Source: Chara braunii (lineage: Eukaryota; Streptophyta; Charophyceae; Charales; Characeae). From it: DNA of 58,014 bases. The stretch covers positions 805,923 through 863,936 of the forward strand of contig BFEA01000077.1 of NCBI GenBank assembly GCA_003427395.1, given 5' to 3'. Under the pieces are notes generated by a model that worked only from the letters and a program-made list of their open reading frames with translations, had not been told where the DNA came from and made no database searches. Of this stretch, positions 23,657 through 33,247 are shown piece after piece (positions within the stretch are counted from its first letter, which is position 1; each line of letters starts with the position of its first letter). The translations under genes were made by a program, and so were the position numbers.

Positions 23657-23838
23657 TCCAGAGTGCTAGCGGTGCTGGTACAAGCAGACACCGCTAGCAT
23701 CTGGGGGGGATCCATCTATTGGTGGGGAGCTTCACCTGCCGGAAACCGGGTCCGGTGTCCCTTTTTACAGACAAAATAAGATTGAGCACATAATACTCCT
23801 GCCAGCATTGATTGCCCTGGAATCCCAGGGGATTAACT
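23575..23838 (-). mobile_element. Short retroposon SR4 with 5' hairpin module
   Basis: Read on the minus strand: a hairpin module AATCCCCTGGGATTCCAGGG, then AATCAATGCTGGCAGG (23838-23801), a spacer, the body from 23761 (GGACACCGGACCCGGTTTCC) to 23654, and about 36 A (T on the plus strand, 23618-23653). A plus-strand copy of the hairpin module lies on the other side (23575-23611), so two insertions are juxtaposed head to tail. No coding capacity. Confidence 0.7.
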
Positions 23839-24035
23839 GTGCAGGGAGAGCCTCTTCACCCAGAGGGCAGGCGCCAGATTCTAGCTCTTGCACACTAGCT
23901 CTCCCCCTTTCCTTCTCCAAACACTCGTTACCCCGGGCCTACACCAGGACCCCTTGTCCCCTTTTCTCCATCCTTCCTTGCCACCCACGCTCCCTCTATC
24001 CCAGGCCCCCTTGTCCCTTGATCCCCCATCCATCC

Positions 24036-25260
24036 TTACCACCCATACCACTGAAAATCCACTATGCTATTACTTTGGGGGGAGAAAGGGTCGGGGAAAT
24101 TTTCCACTGATTTCATCGGGATCGAGGGGTCCACCTTAGTCCACTCGTGAAAGACCAGTCGGTAATCCTTCCCCCACCTTCCATTATCTTGGTCCCTCCC
24201 GGTGTTCCTTTCCACCCTTCCTAACCTTTCCCCTCTTTCCCCCCGAGCCATTTCTCAGAGATATCCTGTAGTTTGTGCTCTGCTTCTTGTCTTGTGTGTG
24301 TGTGTTGGATCTGTGTTTTAACTTCCTCCCAGTGCGCTGTTATCTCTGTTTGGATTTGTTGTTGTATGCCTTCAGTGAACTCGGGTCCTTCAAGTTCCAA
24401 CCTCACCCCTTTCATCTCATAAGTGCATCGTCGTTTCCATAGAGCCCATAACACCGCCCTGCGTCCCAATGTAAACATGTTCAGTGTGAAATCGTCCACC
24501 TGGTTTGTGTTCCATGTTTCCAATAACAGTGCTTGCCAGCTCCATGGCCAGGGCTTTGTTACTTCCAGCTGATCCCAGACCCTGTCCCACCAGCGCCAAA
24601 GGAAGACCGCTCCTGGGCATTGCAGGAAGATATGCTCTATGGTTTCTGGTCGTTTCCTGGTTGGAAAGGAATGCAAGTAGAGTTTGCACCACGGTAGCGC
24701 CCACCCATTTTGTTATAAGGAAGTCCTGTCTATTAGCCAGTCATTTGTTGGGAGGCAGCGGTGCTCGATCTGCCATTGGAGGGAGGCAAATTTGGCTGGT
24801 CTCGTCTTGATGAGTCGGAACCATTTAACCCCCCGCAGTGATTCCTTACTTGTATTCAAATGCTTCATCCATCTAGCCTCCACTAAGTCATGCAAAGTGG
24901 ATGTTGGACGGAGAAGCCTGTATGTTGATTTGACCATTATACTGTTCAGTTTTCTGGTACATTTTATACCCCTTCCCGCGGGAGAGGTCCACGTCCACTC
25001 TATGGGGTCAAAAGGTAAGTCGGTTATCGGAGTGTCTGGGAGGAAGGCCGTCCATTTATCCTCCTTGTCTAATACTCTAATACGTGACAGTTCCTCTTTT
25101 TGGAAGATTCTTGTTTCCTGCAGCGCGGTTCGATATAATGTGTTACCTTTACTCACTTTAAATATGTCGACCACTACCGAACTTCCGTGGCAGCATACCA
25201 TGTTACCGACCTCTCCCTGACTGTCCGGGATTTGCACCCAGTCGGATTCCCGCAAGACGG
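24036..25260 (-). pseudogene. LINE G: LINE C-terminal domain with zf-RVT, minus strand
   Basis: The frame 25255-24713 reads RESDWVQIPDSQGEVGN, WTAFLPDTPITDLPFDPIEW, RWMKHLNTSKESLRGVKWF and LQWQIEHRCLPTNDWLID. The next frame (24676-24221) has RPETIEHIFLQCPGAVFLW, the H-x4-C half of the zinc finger. It then continues to ITAHWEEVKTQIQ, and the tail at 24251-24036 gives DYRLVFHEWTKVDPSIPM and NFPDPFSPQ. It is the best preserved copy of the A/B/E-family 3' end. It is truncated at its 5' side near 25300, so only the C-terminal third is present. Confidence 0.85.
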
Positions 25261-25423
25261 GTCCTTTTCTGAGAATTTTCCACCAATTCAGAGGGATTCA
25301 TTCGATCAGGTCTTCGAAGGCGGATTCCAACCTACAGCAACCGGGGTATAGGAGTTTAGAGAGGGTCACACCCGAACTAATCTCTGCTGAGTTGTTCTGT
25401 TCGGTGCCCTTCTTTTGTCGTTG

Positions 25424-26000
25424 CCAGAACGACGCTGGCCGGAGCTGGGGTGTTGCCCTGTGACTTGCAATTCGCAGGAGTATGAGATCTTGTAGAGAGA
25501 TCTGGGGGTTGCCGAGGGAGGAAGGCAATCCAGTGGCGGACCGGGGGGGGCTGCGTGGTGGCGAGAAGAGATCAGCTATGGGAGATATTAGTCTGGTTGG
25601 TACTGTCTCTGAGTAAGCATGTCCCGAGGAAAGGAAGGCTAGGAATTACCTTAGGAGTCTAGATCTAAACGTCTGCTGGTGTTTCTTGGTTACCAACGAG
25701 GGTCTTAAGAATGATTTAGGAATCTGGGACTTCTAATAACTTAGCTTAGATGGTCCAGTGCTGATGTACTCAGTGACCTGCGGAGGTTCGATGCCGGAAC
25801 GACGCTGGCCGGTGTTGGGGCTTTGCCCTGTAACTTGCGGATGCAGGAGCGTGAGGCCTGGTAGAGAGATCTGGGGATGCTTTGGGGGGGCATTCGAAGG
25901 GACAACCAAGGGTTGTTGCTGAGACGACGTTGGTCGGAGCCGGGGTGAGTCGTGTTGCCCTGTAACTCAGCAGGGTGGGGGTGTGAGACCTGGAAGAGCT
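25424..26000 (+). repeat. Dispersed repeat family R1, single and dimeric copies
   Basis: Copies start at 25424, 25795 and about 25925 and share CCAGAACGACGCTGGCCGG-like heads, GCCCTGTRACTT and RGAGATCTGGGG with the copy at 7505-7745. No frame is convincing. Confidence 0.7.
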
Positions 26001-26189
26001 CAGCAGGGAGTCTGTCAGCGCTGGAAGGCTCAGATGGTTTGCTAGGGATTCGTCGATTTCTGAGCATTCGTGGACTTCTGTGGTGGTGTAGCAGACTGTT
26101 TTTCTGAAGTTTGTCGAAGTAAAATTCTGAGTAGCTTAAAACTTCTGAATCCAATTTTTTCTTCATTACGATTTTTCTCGTCATCATAA

Positions 26190-26324
26190 GGGACGCTGAG
26201 CCCGGTTCTCGGCAATCTCGGTTTCGTTACTCCGGGTGGACTGTGAGGACCCCGGTCTCAATATTTCTCATCAGTAATATCAGCCTTGGGCACTGGGCCC
26301 GTTTACAAAAAAAAAAAAAAAAAA
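26190..26324 (+). mobile_element. Short retroposon SR, full-length copy with poly(A)
   Basis: The head GGGACGCTGAGCCCGGTTCT joins directly to the 3' module (GGACTGTGAGGACCCCGG, CCTTGGGCACTGGGCCC) and about 18 A. It shows that the head and the 3' module seen alone at 15318 belong to one element of about 135 bp. LINE C begins right after its tail. Confidence 0.75.
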
Positions 26325-26851
26325 GAATCGAAGGCCAGCTTTCGGAACTGGATATTTTGAGCCATGTGAAGAAAATTTTGAAAGGTGTCTGTTATGCTAG
26401 AGTCTTCCCGGAGCCCAAGGTAAGCCATTACACTTTTGACTGGACCTCTTGGAAGCGTTCCTGCAAGGCCTGTGTGTATTTTGCCTTCATGAATACTCAG
26501 CTAAGTGAGGAAACAGGGGGAAAACTGAAAACTCTGAATCCATACTGGATTCCCCTAGATCAGTTCCTTAAGCCTGTCAACCAGATTCTGAAAAAGATTT
26601 ATTGTGCCGAAGGTATCTCAGCTCAGATCATAGCTGACTGGCTGAGACATGGCTCACTTAAAGATCAGTTGTCCATTCCCCAGTTTGTCACTGGCCTGCA
26701 GAGCCCCTGGGCTCTGACAGAGCTCCAATCTGGGGAGGATGAGGAGGACAAACGCAGGAAGGTACGCGTCGGGTCCCTCGGCCATATCCAAGCTAAGGGC
26801 GGCGAGGTTGGACAGGTAAATGGTCCTTCCACACCGTCTGAGACTCGCTAG
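26325..26851 (+). pseudogene. LINE C ORF1 C-terminal fragment
   Basis: An open frame after the poly(A) of the preceding retroposon encodes ELDILSHVKKILKGVCYARV and CKACVYFAFMNTQLSEET, then an acidic tail GEDEEDKRRKVRVG. It ends at 26851, overlapping the endonuclease start at about 26830, the usual ORF1-ORF2 arrangement of LINEs. The C-x2-C pair (SCKAC) may be part of a zinc-binding segment. The N-terminus is missing. Confidence 0.55.
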
Positions 26852-27560
26852 CTGGAATGTGAGAGGCCTCAATGATAGTGGAAAAAAAATATGGCTCTCC
26901 TCGTGGGCCCACTCCCAGTCAGCCCATATTCTATGTCTGCAGGAAACCAAGCTCAACTCGGCCCGGATTGAAGAATATACAAATTGGTGCCCGACCCTCA
27001 GTTTTGGGCTCCGGCGGACGGAACAAAAGGCGGAGTTGCAGTTTTGTTTCACAAGGATCTAGATGTGGAAATAATAGATAGCTTTGTCGATACTAAGGGC
27101 CGTTTTGTTTGGGTAAGAGCCGCGGTGGGTAATGAAGATTGGGGTATTATGTCACTTTATGCACCGGTGGATTATCTGGAACGATGTGATTTTTTTGTTG
27201 ATCTGCCGACATACTTACCAGACACTGAACATCTGGTATTAGCAGGGGATTGGAACGCGATTTTAACCCCTGGCTTGGACTCACCACGCTCTAACCCAAC
27301 TCGTGCAGACACCATCACACTGCTAGAACTGATGGAAGCTCAATCCTCAGTGGATGCTTACCGTGTGCTTAACCCGGAGTCCTCTGGATTTTCGTGGTTC
27401 AGTCCGTATCCAGACGAGTTTAACCCCCCTCCCTGTCAGAGATTAGACTTTCTCCTAGTGTGGGGCTCCTTGTGAGACCGGTGTATCTGGTCGGATGTGC
27501 AAGTCTCTGACGTTTCGGACCATTACCTCATGTCGTTAGATGTCCTCTCCGACGATCAGG
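26820..27560 (+). pseudogene. LINE C APE-type endonuclease
   Basis: All the expected motifs occur in order: LASWNVRGLND (26844), LCLQETKLN (26935), GGVAVLFHKDL, IMSLYAPV, LAGDWNAIL (27240), ESSGFSWFSP, RLDFLL (27440) and VSDHYLMSLD (27510). This enzyme nicks the target DNA to prime reverse transcription. Two defects are visible: a frameshift near 27005 between the WNVRGLN part and the rest, and a TGA at 27473-27475 just before the SDH motif. The catalytic residues themselves (Asn, Glu, Asp-x-Asn, Asp, His) are kept. Confidence 0.9.
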
Positions 27561-28819
27561 TGAAGAAGTTTAGTGGCACTCTTATGCTGAACGTCTCCCA
27601 CCTAAAGGATGAAGGAGTTATCAACTGGGTGAAAGATCATGTTTTGAAGTGGGAAGGCATGAAATCCCTATTTTCTAAATTTGAGGACTGGTTAGATATG
27701 GGTTTTGGGATATTGCAGTCTTCCCTGGATGTATTTTCCCAGATTAAGGCCAGCCAACGAAAGGTGAAAGAAGAAAAGTTGAAACAAGCAATCTCTCTAG
27801 TGGAGTCCAAGCTTGGTCAAGACCTTTATGGAGACCTGCACTGGAGCAGGGTCAGAAAAGACTTGCTGGTTCAGCTGGAAGTTCTTGAAACTCAACGTCA
27901 AAATCAATGGCAGGAATGGCTTAGAATTCGGGGCCTCAAGGGACAATACCGTATGAGTAAACTCACCTTTCAATCCCTCCTGATCCAGGGTACCAAGCCA
28001 CTACTCAGAGAACTTTGCCACCCCTTTTTGCACGATGCTCCTCTGACCGTTACTACCTCTTCAATGTGTGCTTACGCCGCGAAGTACTTTTCGGATATTT
28101 TGACTACAATTCGCCCCGCAGATTCGTTTGACTCTGACCTTTCAGTCTCTTCTCTCTTCTGGGACAGAACGCAGGTCAAGCTTTCCCTAAAAGGCAGATT
28201 AGACTTGGACAGACCTTTTCCAACTGAGGAATTACTAGTTGCCGCCAAAAATGATGTCCACAGGCAAATGCCCTGGGATAAACGGTCTCCCAGTCGAGCT
28301 GTACACAGCAACTTGGGACGATACGGGGCCCATTCAAACGGAAATTTATAACTTTGCAATCACTGAAGGGAGTCTACCAAAGGGCCTGTCGAAAGGAATA
28401 ATCTCCTTGCTATACAAAAAGGTGCCAAAACGAAAAATTGTAACTGGCGCCCAATATCCCTTTAAAATGTTGCCTATAAAATACTAGCGAAAGCCCTGGT
28501 GATCAGATTAGCACAATACTTGCCCGATCTGATAGGTCCCGGGCAGGGAGCTTTCGTAAAAGGGAGAACATTTTAGCTATTATTCAGGCTCTAGAGATTA
28601 TCAGTTCAGAGAGGAGAGATGTAGCTATCCTCTTATTCGATATGAAGAAGGCCTATGATAAAATAGGTTGGGCGTTTGTCACCACAACGCTGACACGTAT
28701 GCGATTCGGGACTGTCTTTTGCAAACTGGTGAAAGCTATGTACTCACGCACTTCGGCTATGGTTAATGTCAATGGTTGCTTATCCACTCGTTTCAATTGT
28801 CCCATTCACTTCGCCAAGG
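27497..28819 (+). pseudogene. LINE C linker and RT N-terminal half
   Basis: The 284-residue frame (27497-28351) covers the linker region and the segment MCAYAAKYFSDILTTIRPAD before the RT. The RT then continues in other frames: TGKCPGINGLPVELY (28258), SLLYKKVPKRK, a PISL-like block (28450-28490), PGQGAFVKGR, motif A as LLFDMKKAYDK (28632-28665), and LSHSLRQG at 28798-28819, the first half of motif B. There the PLE begins. The rest of motif B (CPLAPLLFVVQ) resumes at 34543 in frame with SLRQG once the insertion and one duplication copy are removed. Confidence 0.85.
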
Positions 28820-30313
28820 TCAAGATCGTCGTCACCGACTGTTCAAGCGCCAAGGTCAAGATCGCCGTCACCGGCTCCATCAGTGTCGAATGCGATCGTT
28901 CCTTACCAACCACGTACGAACACCAACCAAGTTGGAACTGGTGGACAATGGTACTCACAGCAGAGGAACCCGGGCAATAGCGAAATTGCCGCACTGCTGA
29001 GAGAACTCGTAAACAGTGACAGGGAGAAGAGGGAGAGGAAGAGGGAGATTGAAGACAGGAAGGCGGAGGAAGAGCTGGTCGAACGAGCTAAAGAAGAGGA
29101 GAGAAAAAAAATGGAGGATGAGGAGAAGAAGGAAGCGGATAGGGAAGCTCGTATGGCCAAACTGTTCGCTGAACAGATTGCTGCCATGGAAAAGAAGCGT
29201 GAAGATGAGGCTGGTTTCAGGCGCGATCCAACTAAAGGGAAGGAGAAATCCAGCGCGCCGGAAGGAGACGTCAAGAAGAAGGATGGGAGCTTGAAAATCG
29301 GTGATGCTGACACCAAGAAACGGGGACAAGAGGTTCTCCAGGGCGGGTCGCCTGTCCTGCCCGATGCTGGTAGGCAGAAGCTGCAGACTGAGGCACTACT
29401 TGGCCCACTCGACGCTGGGCTTCTTCATATAAATTTTAACACCTTTCAGCGCAATCAGGAAACGATGCTTCTGCGCATGATAGATGCTATCGAGAAACTA
29501 GGGAAGACTTCAGCACCGCAAGCTTCTCTCCCGTCTTCCCAAACTGCCCCTCCCCCTCCGCATCCCCCTCCCGCTCCGTCTGTCCAACCTCAACCGTCTG
29601 CTGCTGCACCCCATGACTCACGCCCCGGATGTTCCTTTCCACCACCACGACAGATCTACTCAACCCCTCCCCACGGTCACCCTCCTGCTAACAATCCACC
29701 TCGCCAACAGTCCTGCCGTGACCCTCCTACCCAACCTTCTAACGTTCCTCCTCCCAACCCTCCTTCACCTACCCCTCCATCCGCCAATCGGGTTCCCCCA
29801 CCTCCCGCACCCCCATCCAGACCCACTACGCGCGCGCACATGAATGAAGTTGGTCCTTCCACAACGCACGGTGATGGTGCCATGGGTAACACATCTGGTA
29901 CCCCAGCCACGACGACCCCCTCCTCAAGCAGGCCAACCGGGAGATTGGCTGAAGTTTTCGCTTCGGTCGCTGGGCATGCCAGAAGAGTATCGGGATCTTT
30001 CTTCGCTGCAAGAACCACTAATCTCGAGTTTGATCGAGTGCGAGAGGGCAAGAAGGTCGTCGTTGCTCCTTCTGGGCCTGATGGCAGGAAGCAGTATCTT
30101 GCTGGGATGAAGAAAGAATTGACGAAAGAATACAAAGCCGATCTCGAAGTTCTGTGTAGGAAGGACAATATCAAGTACGTTAACAAGAAGCAGGCTGTCA
30201 ATTAACTGGCAAAGCTGCGAGCCCAAGACGCTTACGGAGACGCTGTCGAAGAGGACGATGAGGATCTTCTCAATGCCACAGAGACTGATTCTCAGGAAGA
30301 GAATCCTTCCTGA
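28820..30313 (+). pseudogene. PLE-1 ORF1: charged coiled-coil, Pro-rich, SAP-like C-terminus
   Basis: The frame is open through the insertion border; the Met at 28766 belongs to the LINE and is not the native start. In order it has an Arg-Ser repeat (PRSRSSSP ... PRSRSPSP, 28820-28880), a long Lys/Glu-rich helix likely to form a coiled coil (29000-29230), a Pro-rich linker (29530-29840), and a conserved-looking end, YKADLEVLCRKDNIKY. That end looks like a SAP-type helix-extension-helix DNA-binding motif. A TAA at 30203-30205 interrupts it; the same frame then continues LAKLRAQDAYGD and an acidic tail to a TGA at 30311-30313. Its role may be RNA or DNA binding, by analogy with other retroelement ORF1 proteins. 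Confidence 0.65.
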
Positions 30314-30413
30314 TATCTTTTTGGGATCATGGATGGTTATGGAAACAGGCACATGTCATCCGTGGGGCTAGACGAGCTGCTGATCTTAAAGGATTTTAGT
30401 GCGTGCGTTTGGA

Positions 30414-30834
30414 AATGATGATGCGATTCATTGTGCTCATGTTGTTTGTGGTAGGGGCTGTTAGTTGGGGAAAAGAATTTGTAGGACACTGGATTGATTC
30501 TGTCCAACGCGGACATGATATTTGTGTTGATGAAGGTCATTGTGTTTACGTGCTAGTGTCTCCTTGGTCGAGAGCCTCGTATATCGGTTCTACTGGAAGG
30601 GGTATCACGGATCGTTGGAAATAACATGTTCGCTTGGCTAAGTCAGACACTCGGGGCAGAAACCACAAGCTGAAACGGTGGCTCGAGAGTAGAGGATGGG
30701 ACTCATATGTGGCTATTCCGTTAGTATACCCCTCCGAGTCTGATCTTCATAGTGTTGAATCATGCCTCATCTCTAGGTACTCACCCTGCCTGGATAGTAG
30801 ATACTACCTACTGCAGAAGAAGGAAGCCATGTAA
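30414..30834 (+). pseudogene. PLE-1 GIY-YIG endonuclease domain
   Basis: The frame starts with a hydrophobic leader-like stretch at 30414 and enters the domain at CVYVLVSPWSRASYIGSTGR (30541-30600). The Tyr pair (VYV and YIG), the Arg of GITDRW, the His after the break, and the Glu of SVESCLISRYSP (30757) match the GIY-YIG catalytic set. A TAA at 30622-30624 falls between Trp-Lys and His-Val; the same frame then reads on to 30834. A frameshift near 30830 separates it from the RT frame, where LTFLRRNGKP follows, so the ancestral protein was probably one GIY-YIG-RT polypeptide. The domain would nick target DNA for retroelement integration. Confidence 0.8.
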
Positions 30835-33247
30835 GAGGAAGGGAAGGAGAGAGAGACTGACTTTCCTTAGGAGGAATGGGAAGCCTGTCATGGATGGTAC
30901 TCATAATGATAAGCTTATTGAGTGGATGGTGTCTGATAGCTCGTCGTACGTCAGACCTGGTTCACTGCGTACATTTTCTCTCCTTGATTTTCTGGAAAAT
31001 TGTGCAAGCAATGATATCTTTTTTGCAGCATTCGAATCAAAGGGAGGGGGGGGTTTCCTGGATGGTTGGGGAAGAATGTGCAAACGTTTTGGCATGACTA
31101 TTATTGACCTTAATGGCTCCAGGGTCTTGTTGAAGCACCTACGCGCAAACTTGTGCAAAGGCGGAGTGTTCACTTGTGTTCAGATCCGCAGAAGTACTAG
31201 CCTTAGGAAAACCCGCAAATTTGTTTTAACCTCCCTGCTGCAGATCCCCTATACTAAACCGTTTCTCTATTCATTCCATCCGATTGCTCTGATCAAACTT
31301 TTTTCCGTTATTAACTCCTTTTCTTCAGACCGCACTAGGACGGTTCTTCACAGCATTGTGGGATCCGTTCTTAGAAGCAAAGTTGGCTTCAACTGCACTA
31401 CGCCCATCGTTATCAAGGTAAGATACAATACTGCGATTATTAAACATAATGCGGTTAGTATTGTCAAGCAAGAGATCCGAAGGCGATGTGAACATCAAGC
31501 TCTGGCCGATTTCATTGTGTCCCGCATGCGTTTTGTTTGGTTAAAAAATCGTAGTGTTGGGCAATCTATCCATAATCATCGACAGTCTGCATCTACTGCC
31601 TTGGAATTCTGCTCATGTGCCGATTCTCCTCGTGATCTTAGCAGGAACGGTGATGGTCATGTGGAAGTACGCTTCTCTTCAATCGCTGGTCTTCTCGCTA
31701 TTCTGCGGAATTCTCGAAACATTCTTCCCCGTAGTAAGCCTGCATCCTTGTCTCAGCTCAGGAATGCCATTACTGATGGGCTTAGCAGGCTACCTGGAGG
31801 CAGGATCTGCAGTTCTAAGGTGTTACGCGGGTGTCTCAAGACTGAATCGGATCTCTGCTGCCAACCTGGTGTTACTTTGGAAAGTTGGGTTGACAAACTA
31901 GACGGTTTAGTCGTTGCCCCGATAGATCATAATGTCGGTGACTCTCTGGTATGTTGCATGAGTATTTATTTTCAAGCTCTGGCTAAACTCTATTGGGAAA
32001 ACGCAGGATTTGAGATTATAGATATGAACGAAGAAGAGGTCCTGGATTCATGCAAACGTAAGTTTGAATTGATACATGGGAATGCTATTGCCCGTTGGAA
32101 CAGGAAAGGTAAGCTGGGCCGATGCTATGGCATTCCGAAACACAAAGACATCTCCAGATGGCGACCCATAGCCCCTTCTTTCTCTGAGCCCAATGCACGA
32201 GCCTGTAAACTGGTTTCTAGGGCTGTCAACTTTCTGTTATGGAACCTTCCGGACGCATCGAACTTCAATCTGAAGTCCACTAATCAACTGAAAGGCAAGA
32301 TATCGTCCTTAGATAAAAAGGCTGTAAGATCGAGTGAGGGTCTGTTATTTTCGGCCAGTTACAATATTAAGGAAATGTTCACAAAATTGCCGCACCATTC
32401 TATCCTGAAGGCACTTGATTGGATATGCTATTTCTATTCCGGCTTAGGAAAGAAGAAGGTGAGGGTTAGCAGACTAGGAAAATGGGCTACTTTTTGCAAC
32501 GGTCAAGGCGAGAAGGGATGGTTGTCCCTAAAATTTGAGCAGATTATTTCCTTCGTTCGATTTGATCTGGATAACACTTTCTGTTGTGCCTCTACCTACA
32601 TCATCAGGCAGAAGATTGGTATCCCTATGGGCAAGAGCTCTAGCCCGGCCCTGGCATGCTTACTCTGCTCGTATAATGAGGTCGTTTTTCTTAGCTCGAT
32701 TGGGGTCGACTCCAAATTCATTTCTGGTTTTAGATTGGTTGATGACATAAGTTTCTTCATTTTGCTTCCCCCGAAGCTCACTTGTGCGCAAGACACAGCA
32801 GACAGGATTCTGAGAACTTTTGAGAAGGCCTACGATGACAACCTTACACTTGTTCGAACTGATGACTACAATGGGAATTGGGATTTTTTAGGATGTTCGA
32901 TCGACTGCACAATGAAGCCCCCAAGAGTTCGCAGTACTGCCGTGATGAAGAATCAGGAGTTTATCTGGAGCGATAAGCCCATTCAAATTATCTCCACACA
33001 AGATTATTTTTCCTACGGACCAGTTAGCCAGAAGAAGGCGGCTATAAAAGGACATCTCAACAGGATTTACTCCCACTCAGATCATAGGGGAGTGGGAGGT
33101 ACCCTGCTTGCTCTTCGACGAGAACTTAGACTGAAAAAGTACCCTCGGAAGGCCTTCCCCTCGGTCCTCAGCAACTTCTCGGCCGAGAAACAGGGCTGCT
33201 GGGATTTTTGGGTGCACGTTCTGTCGGAGGGACTGTTCCTAGTTTGA
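30752..33247 (+). CDS. PLE-1 reverse transcriptase, long open frame with mutated motif A
   Basis: The frame has 831 codons; roughly the first 25 residues overlap the GIY-YIG domain in another frame. The N-terminal region holds FCSCADSPRDL...GHVEV (a C-x-C ... H arrangement, about 290-310) and VVAPIDHNVGDSLV (about 388), which corresponds to the PLE DKG-type motif. The RT core follows: GRCYGIPKHKDISRWRPI (about 455), motif A YNIKEMFTKLPH (537-548), motif B IGIPMGKSSSPALACLL (622-638), motif C RLVDDIS (661-667), FLGCSI (about 711), then a thumb with KGHLNRIYSHSDHRG and LRRELRLKKYP. The residue expected to be the motif A Asp is Asn 538; the related PLE-2 reads YDIK there. The enzyme is probably inactive, although the frame is long and otherwise intact. 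Confidence 0.85.
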   Translation: MLNHASSLGTHPAWIVDTTYCRRRKPCKRKGRRERLTFLRRNGKPVMDGTHNDKLIEWMVSDSSSYVRPGSLRTFSLLDFLENCASNDIFFAAFESKGGGGFLDGWGRMCKRFGMTIIDLNGSRVLLKHLRANLCKGGVFTCVQIRRSTSLRKTRKFVLTSLLQIPYTKPFLYSFHPIALIKLFSVINSFSSDRTRTVLHSIVGSVLRSKVGFNCTTPIVIKVRYNTAIIKHNAVSIVKQEIRRRCEHQALADFIVSRMRFVWLKNRSVGQSIHNHRQSASTALEFCSCADSPRDLSRNGDGHVEVRFSSIAGLLAILRNSRNILPRSKPASLSQLRNAITDGLSRLPGGRICSSKVLRGCLKTESDLCCQPGVTLESWVDKLDGLVVAPIDHNVGDSLVCCMSIYFQALAKLYWENAGFEIIDMNEEEVLDSCKRKFELIHGNAIARWNRKGKLGRCYGIPKHKDISRWRPIAPSFSEPNARACKLVSRAVNFLLWNLPDASNFNLKSTNQLKGKISSLDKKAVRSSEGLLFSASYNIKEMFTKLPHHSILKALDWICYFYSGLGKKKVRVSRLGKWATFCNGQGEKGWLSLKFEQIISFVRFDLDNTFCCASTYIIRQKIGIPMGKSSSPALACLLCSYNEVVFLSSIGVDSKFISGFRLVDDISFFILLPPKLTCAQDTADRILRTFEKAYDDNLTLVRTDDYNGNWDFLGCSIDCTMKPPRVRSTAVMKNQEFIWSDKPIQIISTQDYFSYGPVSQKKAAIKGHLNRIYSHSDHRGVGGTLLALRRELRLKKYPRKAFPSVLSNFSAEKQGCWDFWVHVLSEGLFLV

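Noticed and set aside
28903-29329. Antisense frames over PLE-1 ORF1
   Set aside because: Shadows of the Lys/Glu-rich coding strand read as Ser/Phe/Leu.
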